31,859 nt of DNA from Bacillota bacterium (GTDB taxonomy: Bacteria; Bacillota_G; Limnochordia; DTU010). The translations under genes and the position numbers were made by a program. The notes beneath the pieces are model-generated. The model made no database searches and had not been told where the DNA came from. It saw only the letters and a list, made by a program, of their open reading frames with translations. Below, piece by piece: positions 22,456 to 31,786 of this stretch (positions within the stretch are counted from its first letter, which is position 1; every line of letters begins with the position of its first letter). The DNA lies in the NCBI GenBank assembly GCA_012799255.1, contig JAAZLQ010000242.1, forward strand, positions 1-31,859. The letters run 5' to 3'.

Positions 22456-22481
22456 AAAAAAGATGGGGTCTCCCCCATCTT
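22456..22481 (-). terminator. Intrinsic terminator after surE
   Basis: AAGATGGGG (22460-22468) with CCCCATCTT (22473-22481), followed on the - strand by six or seven Ts. It ends the long mutS-to-surE run. Confidence 0.85.
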
Positions 22482-22490
22482 ATTACTTAG

Positions 22491-23246
22491 CTATTGATTT
22501 AGTTCACGTTTCAAACGAGAAATCTCCTGGTAAAATGTGAGATCAAACTGGAGCGGTGTGACAGATATATAGCCTTGTTCCACTGCGACTAGATCTATAT
22601 CCAGATCCTCAGACTCAAGGGGAATAGGTTTGCCGCCCATCCAATAGTAATGGCCACCCCTAGGATCCTCTCTTTTTTCCATGAGGCCAGAATATTTTCT
22701 GACACCAAGTCTAGTAATGCGTACTCCTTTGATCTCCTCCAATGGTAAAGCAGGAATATTAATATTCAAAATTCCTGTTGTGGGAATGAGATCTGGTCGA
22801 AGTAAGAACCCCGGGTCCTCAAAAAGGAGTCTACGGACAATTATTGAAGCTGTGGGCATGAAATGGACGGATCCGCACAGAGATATGGCCAAACTGGGGA
22901 TACCACCCAGTAACCCTTCGAAGGCAGCAGCCACTGTCCCGGAGTATAGGACGTCAGTGCCTAAGTTGGATCCGTTGTTGATGCCAGATAGTATAAAGTC
23001 GGGTTTTAGATTTAGAGCTTCCAGAGCCATCTTTACGCAGTCTGCAGGGGTACCATCAAGCATGTAGCCCCTTTCCACTCTTGTGAGGCGTAAAGGCTGA
23101 TGTACCGAAATGGCATGGCTCATGCCGCTTCGTTCCAGGTGAGGCGCGATTACTTCTATTTTTCCTCTGTCCTGGACACTCTCAAGTAGGGCTGACAGAC
23201 CTGGCGCCCGGATTCCATCATCATTGACCAATAAGATCTTTTTCAT
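22491..23246 (-). CDS. surE: 5'/3'-nucleotidase SurE
   Basis: A 251-residue SurE-family phosphatase that removes phosphate from nucleoside 5' or 3' monophosphates using a divalent metal. The metal ligands are visible: Asp9-Asp10 in LVNDDGI, Ser40 in ERSGMSHAI and the Asn of SGINNGSNLG near 91-94, followed by YSGTVAAAFEG. ATG 23246 has AGGTGAAGGG just upstream. It is the last gene of the run and 14 bases behind mgtC, so it is very likely co-transcribed. Confidence 0.95.
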   Translation of the reverse strand: MKKILLVNDDGIRAPGLSALLESVQDRGKIEVIAPHLERSGMSHAISVHQPLRLTRVERGYMLDGTPADCVKMALEALNLKPDFILSGINNGSNLGTDVLYSGTVAAAFEGLLGGIPSLAISLCGSVHFMPTASIIVRRLLFEDPGFLLRPDLIPTTGILNINIPALPLEEIKGVRITRLGVRKYSGLMEKREDPRGGHYYWMGGKPIPLESEDLDIDLVAVEQGYISVTPLQFDLTFYQEISRLKRELNQ

Positions 23247-23260
23247 CCCTTCACCTGCTT

Positions 23261-23911
23261 CTACTTATAGCTGGCTCGTTTAATACCTGGTGTAGAGACG
23301 AGCTCTTCGATAATCTGCACTTTACTATACTTTGGAGCAATGTCAACTTCCAAGTCTAGTTTTGCCTCGCCGGTATCATCGCCGGATAATTCCACATGGA
23401 GCACATCTATGTCGAACTTGGCTAACACGGCAAAGACGCGAGCTAGTTGGCCCGGAGTATCCTGAATAACCAGTGTTAGAATTTCGTGGCGATTGCTGAT
23501 AAAATTCCATTCCAGCTGGTTCAGCAGAACCAAGGTCAAAACTACTAAGACTGTACCTAAGATGGCGGCAAAGTAAAACCCGGTTCCAACTGTGAGACCA
23601 ATTCCGGCAACTGTCCAGAGACTAGCTGCGGTGGTTAATCCCCGAACGCTGGCTCCTTCACGCATAATAGTACCCGCGCCTAGAAAACCAATTCCACTGA
23701 CCACCTGAGCTGCTAATCGTGCGGGATCGCTGGTTCTGCCAGCAAAGCCATAGGCAGACACGATCATGATTAGAGCTGATCCCATGCTAACTAGAATATG
23801 GGTCCGAAACCCAGCGGGGCGTCCCATACTCTCCCGTTCAATGCCGATTAAACCTCCAAGAATCAAGGCTAAGATGAGTCTTCCTGCGATTTCGCCATTA
23901 GTAATTGTCAA
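23261..23911 (-). CDS. MgtC/SapB family membrane protein with C-terminal ACT-like domain
   Basis: 216 residues: about four to five membrane helices in the first 135, with the MgtC signatures GGLIGIERE, RTHILVSMGSAL and SGIGFLGAGTIMREG, then a soluble ACT-like domain (140-216; ILTLVIQDTPGQLARVFAVL). MgtC proteins are linked to growth in low Mg2+ and to modulation of F-type ATPase in pathogens; in free-living Bacillota the role is not settled. TTG 23911 follows GAGGAGGTGG. It sits between ynbB and surE. Confidence 0.92.
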   Translation of the reverse strand: MTITNGEIAGRLILALILGGLIGIERESMGRPAGFRTHILVSMGSALIMIVSAYGFAGRTSDPARLAAQVVSGIGFLGAGTIMREGASVRGLTTAASLWTVAGIGLTVGTGFYFAAILGTVLVVLTLVLLNQLEWNFISNRHEILTLVIQDTPGQLARVFAVLAKFDIDVLHVELSGDDTGEAKLDLEVDIAPKYSKVQIIEELVSTPGIKRASYK

Positions 23912-23980
23912 ACTTCCACCTCCTCTTCACCTGATATGATTTCCATGTTATTCGCCATAAAGCACCCTGTTCCTTTCTGA

Positions 23981-25210
23981 TTAAGCAATGCTTTCGTCAA
24001 TTCCCAATTCCTTAATGGCGAATTTCAATCCAATTTCCACATGTTGCCTAGAAATTCCGCCCTGTAAATAACCGATATATGGTTCGCGGAGGGGACCGTC
24101 AGCGCTAAGCTCTATAGATGATCCTTGAATAAAAGTACCACCTGCCATAACTACTTCATCATCATAACCGGGCATCGGACTTGGGACCGGCATGTAATGG
24201 GCATCCACTGGTGCAGCCATCTGGATTCCATGGCAGAATCGCAAGAGCTCATCCCTGGATTTAAACTTAATGGCTTGTACAATATCTGTGCGATGTGCAT
24301 CAGGTAAGGGCGACACTTCATAACCCAAGGATTGGAACACTTCTGCAGCCAGGATCGCTCCGTATACAGCTTCGCCCACCACATGGGGAGCAAAAAACAA
24401 TCCTTGAAGCAAGGAACGCGTTAGACCAAAGGTAGATCCGATTTTGTTACCAAGACTAGGAGCTGTAAGGATTTCTGCACAAAGATCCACCAGGTCCTTA
24501 CGACCTGCGATGTATCCTCCACTAATAGCTAATGCTCCACCTGGGTTTTTTATTAAGGAACCTGCTATGAGGTCAGCACCAGCTTCCAATGGCTCATAGT
24601 ATTCAACAAACTCGCCGTAACAGTTATCAACAAAAATTATACAACTTGGATTGCTCTCCCGAACTGCACTGATTCCCGCTGCCAACTCGCTGATCGTGAG
24701 GGACGGGCGCCAACTATAACCGCGAGAACGTTGAAAAATGGCCATTTTCGTGGTTGGACTTACTTGCTCACGAATGGCCTCCAGATTCAAACGACCGTTA
24801 TCCAAAAGGGGGACCTCATCGTAGATAATACCCCTCTTAATAAGACTGCGGGGCGAATCACCACGAACTCCAATTACTGATTGCAAGGTATCGTAGGGAG
24901 CACCACTTGCCGAAACTAGCTCGTCACCTGGCTCTAAAATGGACAAACATAGGGAGATCGCATGGGTACCCGAGGCTATCTGAGGGCGTACTAAAGCTGC
25001 CTCAGCACGAAACACATGGGCGTAGACCTCCTCCAGGGCCTCCCGCCCCTGGTCAGAATAGGCGTACCCTGTAGAATCACCAAAGGAGTGACTGGCTACC
25101 TTAGCAGCATGAAATGCCCTCAAAACCTTTTCTTGATTGGCCAGTACCACGTCTTCCATTGGAGCGTAGTATGGCTTGATCCTATTTTTAGCGGCCTTAA
25201 TCATCTTCAC
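23981..25210 (-). CDS. ynbB: Methionine gamma-lyase family PLP protein (YnbB, 'aluminum resistance protein')
   Basis: A 409-residue fold-type I PLP enzyme. The PLP lysine is in GSLIKNPGGALA (about Lys221), the Asp contacting the pyridine N is in FVDNCYGEF (about Asp195), and SGTHAISLCL near 80 forms the phosphate-side loop. YnbB proteins are annotated as methionine gamma-lyase-like or aluminum resistance proteins, but the real reaction is unclear. GTG 25210 and ATG 25204 are both possible; either overlaps the end of the upstream 83-residue gene by 14 or 8 bases, indicating coupling. Confidence 0.9.
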   Translation of the reverse strand: MKMIKAAKNRIKPYYAPMEDVVLANQEKVLRAFHAAKVASHSFGDSTGYAYSDQGREALEEVYAHVFRAEAALVRPQIASGTHAISLCLSILEPGDELVSASGAPYDTLQSVIGVRGDSPRSLIKRGIIYDEVPLLDNGRLNLEAIREQVSPTTKMAIFQRSRGYSWRPSLTISELAAGISAVRESNPSCIIFVDNCYGEFVEYYEPLEAGADLIAGSLIKNPGGALAISGGYIAGRKDLVDLCAEILTAPSLGNKIGSTFGLTRSLLQGLFFAPHVVGEAVYGAILAAEVFQSLGYEVSPLPDAHRTDIVQAIKFKSRDELLRFCHGIQMAAPVDAHYMPVPSPMPGYDDEVVMAGGTFIQGSSIELSADGPLREPYIGYLQGGISRQHVEIGLKFAIKELGIDESIA

Positions 25211-25448
25211 TTGGGGCCTCTTTCAGAGAAGCAGAGCCAAAGCTTCCCCTCACTTGTACTTTCTTCCCAGGTATTTTTTCAATTACACTATCTTTTATTG
25301 GTTTCTCCGAAAAGACGTGGAGGCGAAAAGAACCGGTATTTGTCTGAAACATTTCGAACTCGCCGGTAATTCCATGTTTGTTCCAAAGTTTATCTGCTAC
25401 ACTCTGCATCTGTTCTTCAGTCTCGAATTCAAAGGCAATTGAGTACAC
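25197..25448 (-). CDS. Hypothetical protein, 83 residues, coupled to ynbB
   Basis: Not recognised by name. A small alpha/beta protein: YSIAFEFETEEQMQSVADKLW, then EFEMFQTNTGSFRLHVFSEKPI, ending in an acidic tail APSEDD. The beta-alpha-beta order looks like a ferredoxin-like or ACT-like fold, an inference only. GTG 25448 has AGGAGG eleven bases upstream. Its stop lies inside the start of ynbB, so translation of the two is probably coupled. Confidence 0.65.
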   Translation of the reverse strand: MYSIAFEFETEEQMQSVADKLWNKHGITGEFEMFQTNTGSFRLHVFSEKPIKDSVIEKIPGKKVQVRGSFGSASLKEAPSEDD

Positions 25449-25513
25449 TCCGACTAAAACCTCCTACTTATTTATAACCTTAATTTCTGTAATGATATCT
25501 GTAAATCCTCCTG

Positions 25514-26377
25514 TTAAAGGGCGTCTCCACGAAAATCAATAGGGGTTATCACGGTCAGCTCACCCTTTGTTAACTCCGGTTTTTTGACTAGACGCACTGC
25601 TTGACGGCGGACTACTTTCTCCACCATATTTCGTATCGCACGTGCGTTGCCGAAAGTTGCAGGATCACCCTGACGTAGCCGGCGAATTTCTCTTACCAGC
25701 TCCTGTTGGGCGTAGGCTGTTAGAGTATATTCACGCTTCTCTAACATGCCCAATGCAATCTTATAGAGTTCGATATCCGTATAGTCGGGAAAATTGATGG
25801 TTATGGGGAATCTAGAACGTAAACCTGGATTAGCTGCTAGGAATTGCTCCATTGGTGCGGGATATCCTGCAAGCACAACCACCAGACTGTCCCGCTTGTC
25901 TTCCATGGCCTTAACCAGCGTATCAATGGCTTCTTTCCCGAAGTCACGCTCTCCGCCCCTCGCTAAAGAATAAGCTTCATCGATAAAGAGTAGCCCTCCC
26001 GACGCCTGTTTTAATACTTCCCTGGTCTTCTGCGCAGTTTGCCCAATGTACTGAGCTACCAAGTCTGCCCTTTCCACTTCCACTGTATGCCCTTTCTGCA
26101 GAATCCCTATTTCCTTTAGCATTTTACTAAACAAGCGGGCCACTGTAGTCTTGCCCGTACCTGGGTTTCCGGTAAAGATGGTATGTAATACGATTGGTTC
26201 ACAAGCAAGTTGCAGTGTTTCCCTGTACTTCTGAATCAGGGCAAATGCCTGTATCTCGCTTATAACCTTCTTCACCGATTGCAACCCCACCAAGGAATCA
26301 AGTTCCTTTTGCAGTTCCTGCAAGCGCTGTCTTTGGCTCGCTTCTAGTCCCTGTAATATGGCTGATGATTGTGCCAA
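25514..26377 (-). CDS. spoVK: AAA+ ATPase, SpoVK/CbbX-like
   Basis: A 287-residue single AAA+ domain. Walker A is GNPGTGKTT at 70-78, Walker B LLFIDEAY with Asp133-Glu134, the YIGQTAQKT pore-loop region at 110-118, and the arginine finger/sensor block NPGLRSRFP. An N-terminal coiled-coil piece (RQRLQELQKELDSLVG) precedes it. SpoVK is needed for spore maturation in Bacillus; CbbX relatives remodel Rubisco. With no Rubisco here and a spore former's gene set, SpoVK is the better name. TTG 26377 follows AGGAGGG. Context mutSL-miaA-spoVK-ynbB matches Bacillus order. Confidence 0.87.
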   Translation of the reverse strand: MAQSSAILQGLEASQRQRLQELQKELDSLVGLQSVKKVISEIQAFALIQKYRETLQLACEPIVLHTIFTGNPGTGKTTVARLFSKMLKEIGILQKGHTVEVERADLVAQYIGQTAQKTREVLKQASGGLLFIDEAYSLARGGERDFGKEAIDTLVKAMEDKRDSLVVVLAGYPAPMEQFLAANPGLRSRFPITINFPDYTDIELYKIALGMLEKREYTLTAYAQQELVREIRRLRQGDPATFGNARAIRNMVEKVVRRQAVRLVKKPELTKGELTVITPIDFRGDAL

Positions 26378-26434
26378 GACGATCCCTCCTAGCCCTCCAC
26401 GATTATCTATACGCGAATCGGGCTCGGCTGGTGT

Positions 26435-27364
26435 CTATCCAAAGGTGTCCCACAGAGAGTAGATCTGCTCTTTAATTCCCTCAGAACTAAGCTCCGAACG
26501 ATTAAGCCAATGGATACGCTGATTGCGCTTAAACCACGAAAGCTGGCGCTTAGCGTAGCGTCGTGTGTCGCGCTTCAAAAGCTCCACAGCTTCTGGGAGA
26601 GTCAGCTCGCCCCGTAGATATAAAGCGATTTCTTTGTACCCCAAAGCCTGCAAGGCAGTTGGTTGCTCTGGATACTTTTGCAGTAATCCTTCAACTTCCG
26701 CGACCAATCCCTCCTTGATCATTTGGTCAACACGTTCGTTCACCCGTTGATAAATTTCAGAACGATCGCGAGTAAGACCAATATAGAGAGGATTGTAGGG
26801 GCGTTCAGTAGCTTGCTTCTTCTTTTGCAGTTCGCTAATGGGTTCCCCAGTACGCCGATACACCTCCAGGGCACGGATGATTCTGCGCAGATCATTGGGG
26901 TGGAGTCTCTTGGCGCTAATCGGATCAACTTTCTGCAACTCTATATGCAGACTAGTTGGATCCTGCTTCGCAACTTCCTCTAACTCCTGGCGAATTTCTG
27001 GGTCGGCAGAAGTGTCTGGAAAGAGGAAGCCATCCAGCAAAGCATCAACATATAACCCTGTTCCCCCAGCCACTATGGGCACTGTTGCTTTGCGTTGCAG
27101 ATCCTGCAGAACTTGCTCCGCCAACCCTATATAGTCCGCAACATTAAAGGTTTCATCAGGATTAACCACATCCAGTAGGTGGTGAACCACCCTCTGCCTT
27201 TCTGCTTGACTAGGTTTGGCCGTACCGATATCCATACCTCGGTAAACTTGCATCGAATCTGCCGAGATAATCTCTGCTCCGAAGTGCTCAGCAATCTCTA
27301 AGCTCAACTCGGTTTTTCCCACTGCAGTGGGACCAATAATAACTAAGACCTTTTGCCGAATCAC
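26435..27364 (-). CDS. miaA: tRNA dimethylallyltransferase
   Basis: About 309 residues. The P-loop is GPTAVGKT at 11-18, then SADSMQVYRGMDIGTAKPS, VVAGGTGLYVDALL, HPNDLRRIIRALEVY, and ending RQLSWFKRNQRIHWL. MiaA transfers a dimethylallyl group to A37 of tRNAs that read codons beginning with U, including tRNA-Trp and others. GTG 27364 is preferred since AGGAG lies eight bases before it; GTG 27373 overlaps that site. It follows mutL with almost no gap. Confidence 0.96.
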   Translation of the reverse strand: MIRQKVLVIIGPTAVGKTELSLEIAEHFGAEIISADSMQVYRGMDIGTAKPSQAERQRVVHHLLDVVNPDETFNVADYIGLAEQVLQDLQRKATVPIVAGGTGLYVDALLDGFLFPDTSADPEIRQELEEVAKQDPTSLHIELQKVDPISAKRLHPNDLRRIIRALEVYRRTGEPISELQKKKQATERPYNPLYIGLTRDRSEIYQRVNERVDQMIKEGLVAEVEGLLQKYPEQPTALQALGYKEIALYLRGELTLPEAVELLKRDTRRYAKRQLSWFKRNQRIHWLNRSELSSEGIKEQIYSLWDTFG

Positions 27365-27375
27365 TAAATTCACTC

Positions 27376-29199
27376 CTAAATGCGACCGAATCTCCGCAAC
27401 AGTTCCTCATTCTCCAGACGAATAATAATAGGACGCCCATGGGGGCACGTGAAGGGGTTTTTAGTGTCAGCAAGGCGATTCACTAGAGCCCGCATAATCT
27501 GTTCGTCAAGATAATCGCCTGCTTTCACTGCTCCTTTACAAGCGAGAGTAATTAGAGCGGCTTCCTTTTGCCTGGTAGTTTTTTTGGCTGTCTCAGCAAT
27601 CTCTATGATTTCATTTTTCCAATTGCCGCCACTTTCCGCTAAAGAACTGGGCACAGCCCGAAGTAAGAAGCTATTATTTCCGAAGTATTCCAAATCCAAT
27701 CCGAAGCTAGCTAGGTGACCTAATGACGCTTCAACTAAAGCCGCTTCACTGGGAGAGAACTCCAGGTGCTGGGGGAGAATCTCTTGGACGTGGATCTTGG
27801 ATTCTTCCCACTCTTTCTCTAACTCCTCAAGCAAGATCCGTTCATGGACAATATGTTGATCTAAAACCCATAGTCCTTGAGGAACCTCGAGTAAAATGTA
27901 GGTTTGATGTAATTGACCTATTATCCGTCCACCGCGTAGCGCGTTCCTTACTTCTGATAGTCCGTGCGTTTCTTGCGTGTCTGCTTCGTAGGGAACCGTC
28001 GCTGGCTCATCGCGTACCAAAATCCGGTCATGATGGGCTTCCTGGACAATCGCGGCTTGCGACTCATCCCGTCTTTTCGGGCTATACTGCCTCAAGATTC
28101 GATCCATATGTTCCCAAGTTTCTGGTTCCCAGGTGAGCTGCGCTTGAACTGCCGACATGGGCCGCGAAGGTTTGTTTAATTGGAGCTCTTTGCTTTCCAA
28201 CTTAGGTGCTAGATTCTTCCTGGTTAGACCTGACCGCACCGCTTGAAAGACATCTGTGAATAGTGTTTGCTCATCGGCAAAACGAACTTCAGCCTTTGCC
28301 GGATGCACATTGCAGTCCACAAGTTCTGGATTAATCTCTAACACCAAGATCGCCCATGGAAACTGCCTGCTGGGCAATAATCCTTCATAGGCTTTCTCTA
28401 GGGCTGCTCGGACCGTGTGGTTTTGGATCACGCGCCCATTGATAATAAATACCTGGCCACTGCGATTGCCTTTGGCTAGACGCGGAGAGCCTAAGTATCC
28501 TTGGATCTGCCCCCAAGAAAACTCAGAGTGGAACTTAATTAACTCAGGACCAATGTTCGTTCCTTCGACTGTCAAGATAGTATCAAGCAAGCGACCATTA
28601 CCTGGTGTGGTCAAGACTGGCTTCCCATCTGCTATAACGCGAAAGGCTATATGGGGATGGGCTAAGGCAAGTTTGGTACTCAACTCAACAACCCTTCTAC
28701 GCTCAGTAGACGGGGACTTCAGGAACTTTAAGCGGGCAGGAACATTATGAAAGAGATCGTGTACTTCGACTGTAGTGCCAGGTGGCGTGCCCACAGGCTC
28801 AATTATAGATTCCCCTTTTTCTTGCCAAATCTTGTAACCACTATTTTGCTCGCCTGGTCTAGTGTATAGAGCCAATTTTGCAACACTGGCAATACTGGGC
28901 AATGCTTCGCCTCGAAAACCTAAAGTATAAAGGGCAAACAGCTCATCAGCTGTAGAAATCTTACTAGTCGCATGCGTCTGGAAGGCTAGCTTTAGGTCTT
29001 CTTTTGCTATTCCAACGCCATTATCCTGTACACGAATGCTCTCTAAGCCACCGTTTCTAATCTCGATGGTGATCTGGGTGGCCCTAGCATCGATTGAGTT
29101 CTCTACCAATTCTTTTACGACAGAGGCAGGACGCTCAATTACCTCCCCAGCAGCTATTTTATGCGCTACTTCAGGAGGCAGTACCTTAATTCGAGCCAT
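27376..29199 (-). CDS. mutL: DNA mismatch repair endonuclease MutL
   Basis: About 607 residues. The N-terminal GHKL ATPase has VAHKIAAGEVIERPASVVKELVENSIDA, DNGVGI and TLGFRGEALPSI. The C-terminal nuclease motif is DQHIVHERILLEE at 447, fitting DQHxxxExxxxE with Ile in place of Ala, and ACKGAVKAG plus CPHGRP complete the zinc and metal site, so it should nick DNA as in organisms without MutH. ATG 29199 has GGTGA upstream and overlaps the end of mutS by 14 bases; the open frame continues to 29256 within mutS. Confidence 0.96.
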   Translation of the reverse strand: MARIKVLPPEVAHKIAAGEVIERPASVVKELVENSIDARATQITIEIRNGGLESIRVQDNGVGIAKEDLKLAFQTHATSKISTADELFALYTLGFRGEALPSIASVAKLALYTRPGEQNSGYKIWQEKGESIIEPVGTPPGTTVEVHDLFHNVPARLKFLKSPSTERRRVVELSTKLALAHPHIAFRVIADGKPVLTTPGNGRLLDTILTVEGTNIGPELIKFHSEFSWGQIQGYLGSPRLAKGNRSGQVFIINGRVIQNHTVRAALEKAYEGLLPSRQFPWAILVLEINPELVDCNVHPAKAEVRFADEQTLFTDVFQAVRSGLTRKNLAPKLESKELQLNKPSRPMSAVQAQLTWEPETWEHMDRILRQYSPKRRDESQAAIVQEAHHDRILVRDEPATVPYEADTQETHGLSEVRNALRGGRIIGQLHQTYILLEVPQGLWVLDQHIVHERILLEELEKEWEESKIHVQEILPQHLEFSPSEAALVEASLGHLASFGLDLEYFGNNSFLLRAVPSSLAESGGNWKNEIIEIAETAKKTTRQKEAALITLACKGAVKAGDYLDEQIMRALVNRLADTKNPFTCPHGRPIIIRLENEELLRRFGRI

Positions 29200-31786
29200 T
29201 TTGGTCACCATCCCCTCGTTCTCGCAGTTCTCTTTGCCAAAGTACCATCTTTTCAAATGCCTCCAAGGGAGTGAGACTGTTGAGATCTAGGTTTAGAAGC
29301 TCAGCTTCAACCTTACTTGGAACAAGTTCATTGCTGGCAGCTACCCCTAGGCTAGTTGGATCGTAATCCAGAGTCTTGAACAAATCCAATTGCTTGGGCC
29401 CTTGTCCGCTTGTTTCCAGCTCTTGAAGTAGCTCTAGTGCCCTTTTTAGTACTGGGCTTGGAACTCCTGCCATCCGTGCCACGTTAATCCCATAACTGCG
29501 ATCTGTGCTTCCCCTCGAGACGCGGTGCAGGAAGTAAATCTGCCCGTTCTTTTCTTCCACCTCCACTCGATAACTTGCGAGTCTTTTCAGAGTGGACTCT
29601 AGTTTGGTTAGTTCGTGGAAATGCGTGGAAAAGAGTGTTCGCGCTTTGACCTTACTATGGATATGTTCAATCACTGCTTGAGCGATAGCCATACCATCAA
29701 ACGTACTTGTTCCCCGTCCTAGTTCATCAAGGATAATCAGGGAACGTTCGGTAGCATTGAGCAGAAGCTGGGCAGTCTCAGACATTTCTACCATGAACGT
29801 GCTTTGTCCGGTACTTAAATCATCGCTAGCTCCAATACGAGTAAAAATGCGATCAACAAGGCCGATTTTCGCCGATTGTGCCGGAACAAAACTGCCCATT
29901 TGAGCCATGATCACAATTAACGCTACCTGTCGTAAGTAGGTACTCTTCCCGGCCATATTGGGACCGGTCAACAGAATGATTTGTTGTTTATCGTTGAAGC
30001 ACAAATCATTGGGCACAAACTGACCTTCAATTGCTTCGATGACCGGATGGCGTCCTTGGTTTATCTCCATGATCAGATCTGTGGACATCTGGGGACGGAC
30101 CAAATGGTGTTTCATAGCAGCAGTAGCCAGACTCTGAAACACATCTAGGTTGGCAATGATATGCGCATTTTTTTGGATAACTTCCACATAACTCTGTACT
30201 TGTCTACGGATATCAAGGAAGAGCTCGTATTCCAGTTCCTTAATGCGTTCATCTGCTCCTAGCACTAAGGCTTCCTGTTCCTTCAGTTCTGGAGTGATGT
30301 AGCGTTCAGCGTTGGCTAAAGTCTGTTTACGCTGATAATCGTCGGGAACCAAATGGGAGTTGACATTAGTAACCTCGATGTAATATCCAAAAACTCGATT
30401 GAATCCGACTTTCAGTGATTTGATACCAGTTCTTTCCCTCTCTGAACGTTCCAGATCCCGGATCCAGTCTTTCCCCCCGCTCCTAGCTTTCCGTAACCGA
30501 TCCAACTCAACATTGTAGCCATCTCTAATGAGATTGCCGTCCCGTAGTGTAATAGCTGGCTCGTCCACAATGGCATCTTCCACAAGTTGTACGAAATCAC
30601 CGAGGGGATTTAGACCCTCTACAAGATTGGTCAGTAACGGAGTTGTTACTTCGCTAAAAAGCTCCTGAATAGCTGGGATCTTAGCAAGGGAAGCTGCTAA
30701 AGCCTTAAGATCCCGGGCGTTGCCTCTTCCCGTTACTAGGCGACCTAGCAAACGCTCCAAGTCATAGACTTCGTTTAGCAGTGTAGCAAGATCTAGACGC
30801 AGACCCGTTTCTTCCACGAGCGTTTCGACCGCATCATGTCGCCCCCGAATCATCTCGATATCTAGCAAAGGTTTATCCAAGTAAGTCCTGAGCATTCTGG
30901 CCCCCATACTTGTAGCCGTATAGTCTAGGGTACCTAGAAGCGAACCGGTCTTTTTTCCCTCGCGAATAGTCTTGGTCAGCTCCAGGTTATGACTACTATG
31001 ACCATCGATTTGCAAGAACTCTTCTAGTTTGTATGGCTTAATTGAGCGAATATGAGCCAAAACACCGCGCTGTGTTTCTTGTACATAACGCAATGCTAGA
31101 CTTGCCGCTGTGATTTGGACTGAGTTGGTCAGTTGGAATACGCTAAGCGAAGATATTCCAAAATGCTGAAGTAAACTCTCAGTTGCACTGGCCAAGCCTT
31201 CTTGGGTAGTCCTTAGCTCAGTCACGGCCGCGCCTAAATGTTCAGCTAAAGATACCACTTCAACCTTCTGGGGCAAATCAGTGGTCAGCAGTATTTCTGC
31301 TGGTTGAAGCCTTCTTAACTCGTCTTCCAAGTTGGCTTGGCTGGTCAGGGATACGGTACTAAACTCTCCCGTAGACATATCCAACGATGCCATCCCCCAA
31401 CACCTTTCCTCCCAGCTGAGGGCCACTAAGAATTGGTTTTCGGATCCATCAATGTTACCCTCAATAAAAGTTCCAGGGGTGATTACCCGAACCACATCCC
31501 GCTGAACAACGCCTTTAGCTTCCTTGGGGTCTTCTAATTGCTCGCAAAGCGCTACCCTGTAACCACTGCGAACTAGCTTTTCGAGATAACCTTCGGCAGC
31601 ATGATGGGGCACACCGCACATTGGAATCCTACCTTGAGGTCCCGCTTCCCTGGAAGTCAATGCGATTTCTAACACTTTGGATGCAACTTTGGCGTCTTCA
31701 CCAAACATCTCATAAAAGTCGCCTAGTCTAAAGAAGAGAATACTGTCGGAATACTGCTCTTTAATTTCGTAATATTGCTTCATCAT
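29186..31786 (-). CDS. mutS: DNA mismatch repair protein MutS
   Basis: At least 866 residues. The mismatch-binding Phe-x-Glu is in GDFYEMFGEDA near 25, followed by the PMCGVPHHA block. The C-terminal ATPase has GPNMAGKSTYLRQ, ILDELGRGTSTFDG and LFSTHFHEL. It recognises mismatches and calls MutL. The given start is the first ATG, but the frame is open upstream as LKLTPMMKQY, and LTPMM is the usual MutS beginning. The only good ribosome site, AGGAGGTGA at 31808-31816, points to ATC 31804 or CTG 31801. The gene heads the long run of - strand genes; its promoter is outside the window. Confidence 0.95.
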   Translation of the reverse strand: MMKQYYEIKEQYSDSILFFRLGDFYEMFGEDAKVASKVLEIALTSREAGPQGRIPMCGVPHHAAEGYLEKLVRSGYRVALCEQLEDPKEAKGVVQRDVVRVITPGTFIEGNIDGSENQFLVALSWEERCWGMASLDMSTGEFSTVSLTSQANLEDELRRLQPAEILLTTDLPQKVEVVSLAEHLGAAVTELRTTQEGLASATESLLQHFGISSLSVFQLTNSVQITAASLALRYVQETQRGVLAHIRSIKPYKLEEFLQIDGHSSHNLELTKTIREGKKTGSLLGTLDYTATSMGARMLRTYLDKPLLDIEMIRGRHDAVETLVEETGLRLDLATLLNEVYDLERLLGRLVTGRGNARDLKALAASLAKIPAIQELFSEVTTPLLTNLVEGLNPLGDFVQLVEDAIVDEPAITLRDGNLIRDGYNVELDRLRKARSGGKDWIRDLERSERERTGIKSLKVGFNRVFGYYIEVTNVNSHLVPDDYQRKQTLANAERYITPELKEQEALVLGADERIKELEYELFLDIRRQVQSYVEVIQKNAHIIANLDVFQSLATAAMKHHLVRPQMSTDLIMEINQGRHPVIEAIEGQFVPNDLCFNDKQQIILLTGPNMAGKSTYLRQVALIVIMAQMGSFVPAQSAKIGLVDRIFTRIGASDDLSTGQSTFMVEMSETAQLLLNATERSLIILDELGRGTSTFDGMAIAQAVIEHIHSKVKARTLFSTHFHELTKLESTLKRLASYRVEVEEKNGQIYFLHRVSRGSTDRSYGINVARMAGVPSPVLKRALELLQELETSGQGPKQLDLFKTLDYDPTSLGVAASNELVPSKVEAELLNLDLNSLTPLEAFEKMVLWQRELRERGDGDQNGSN

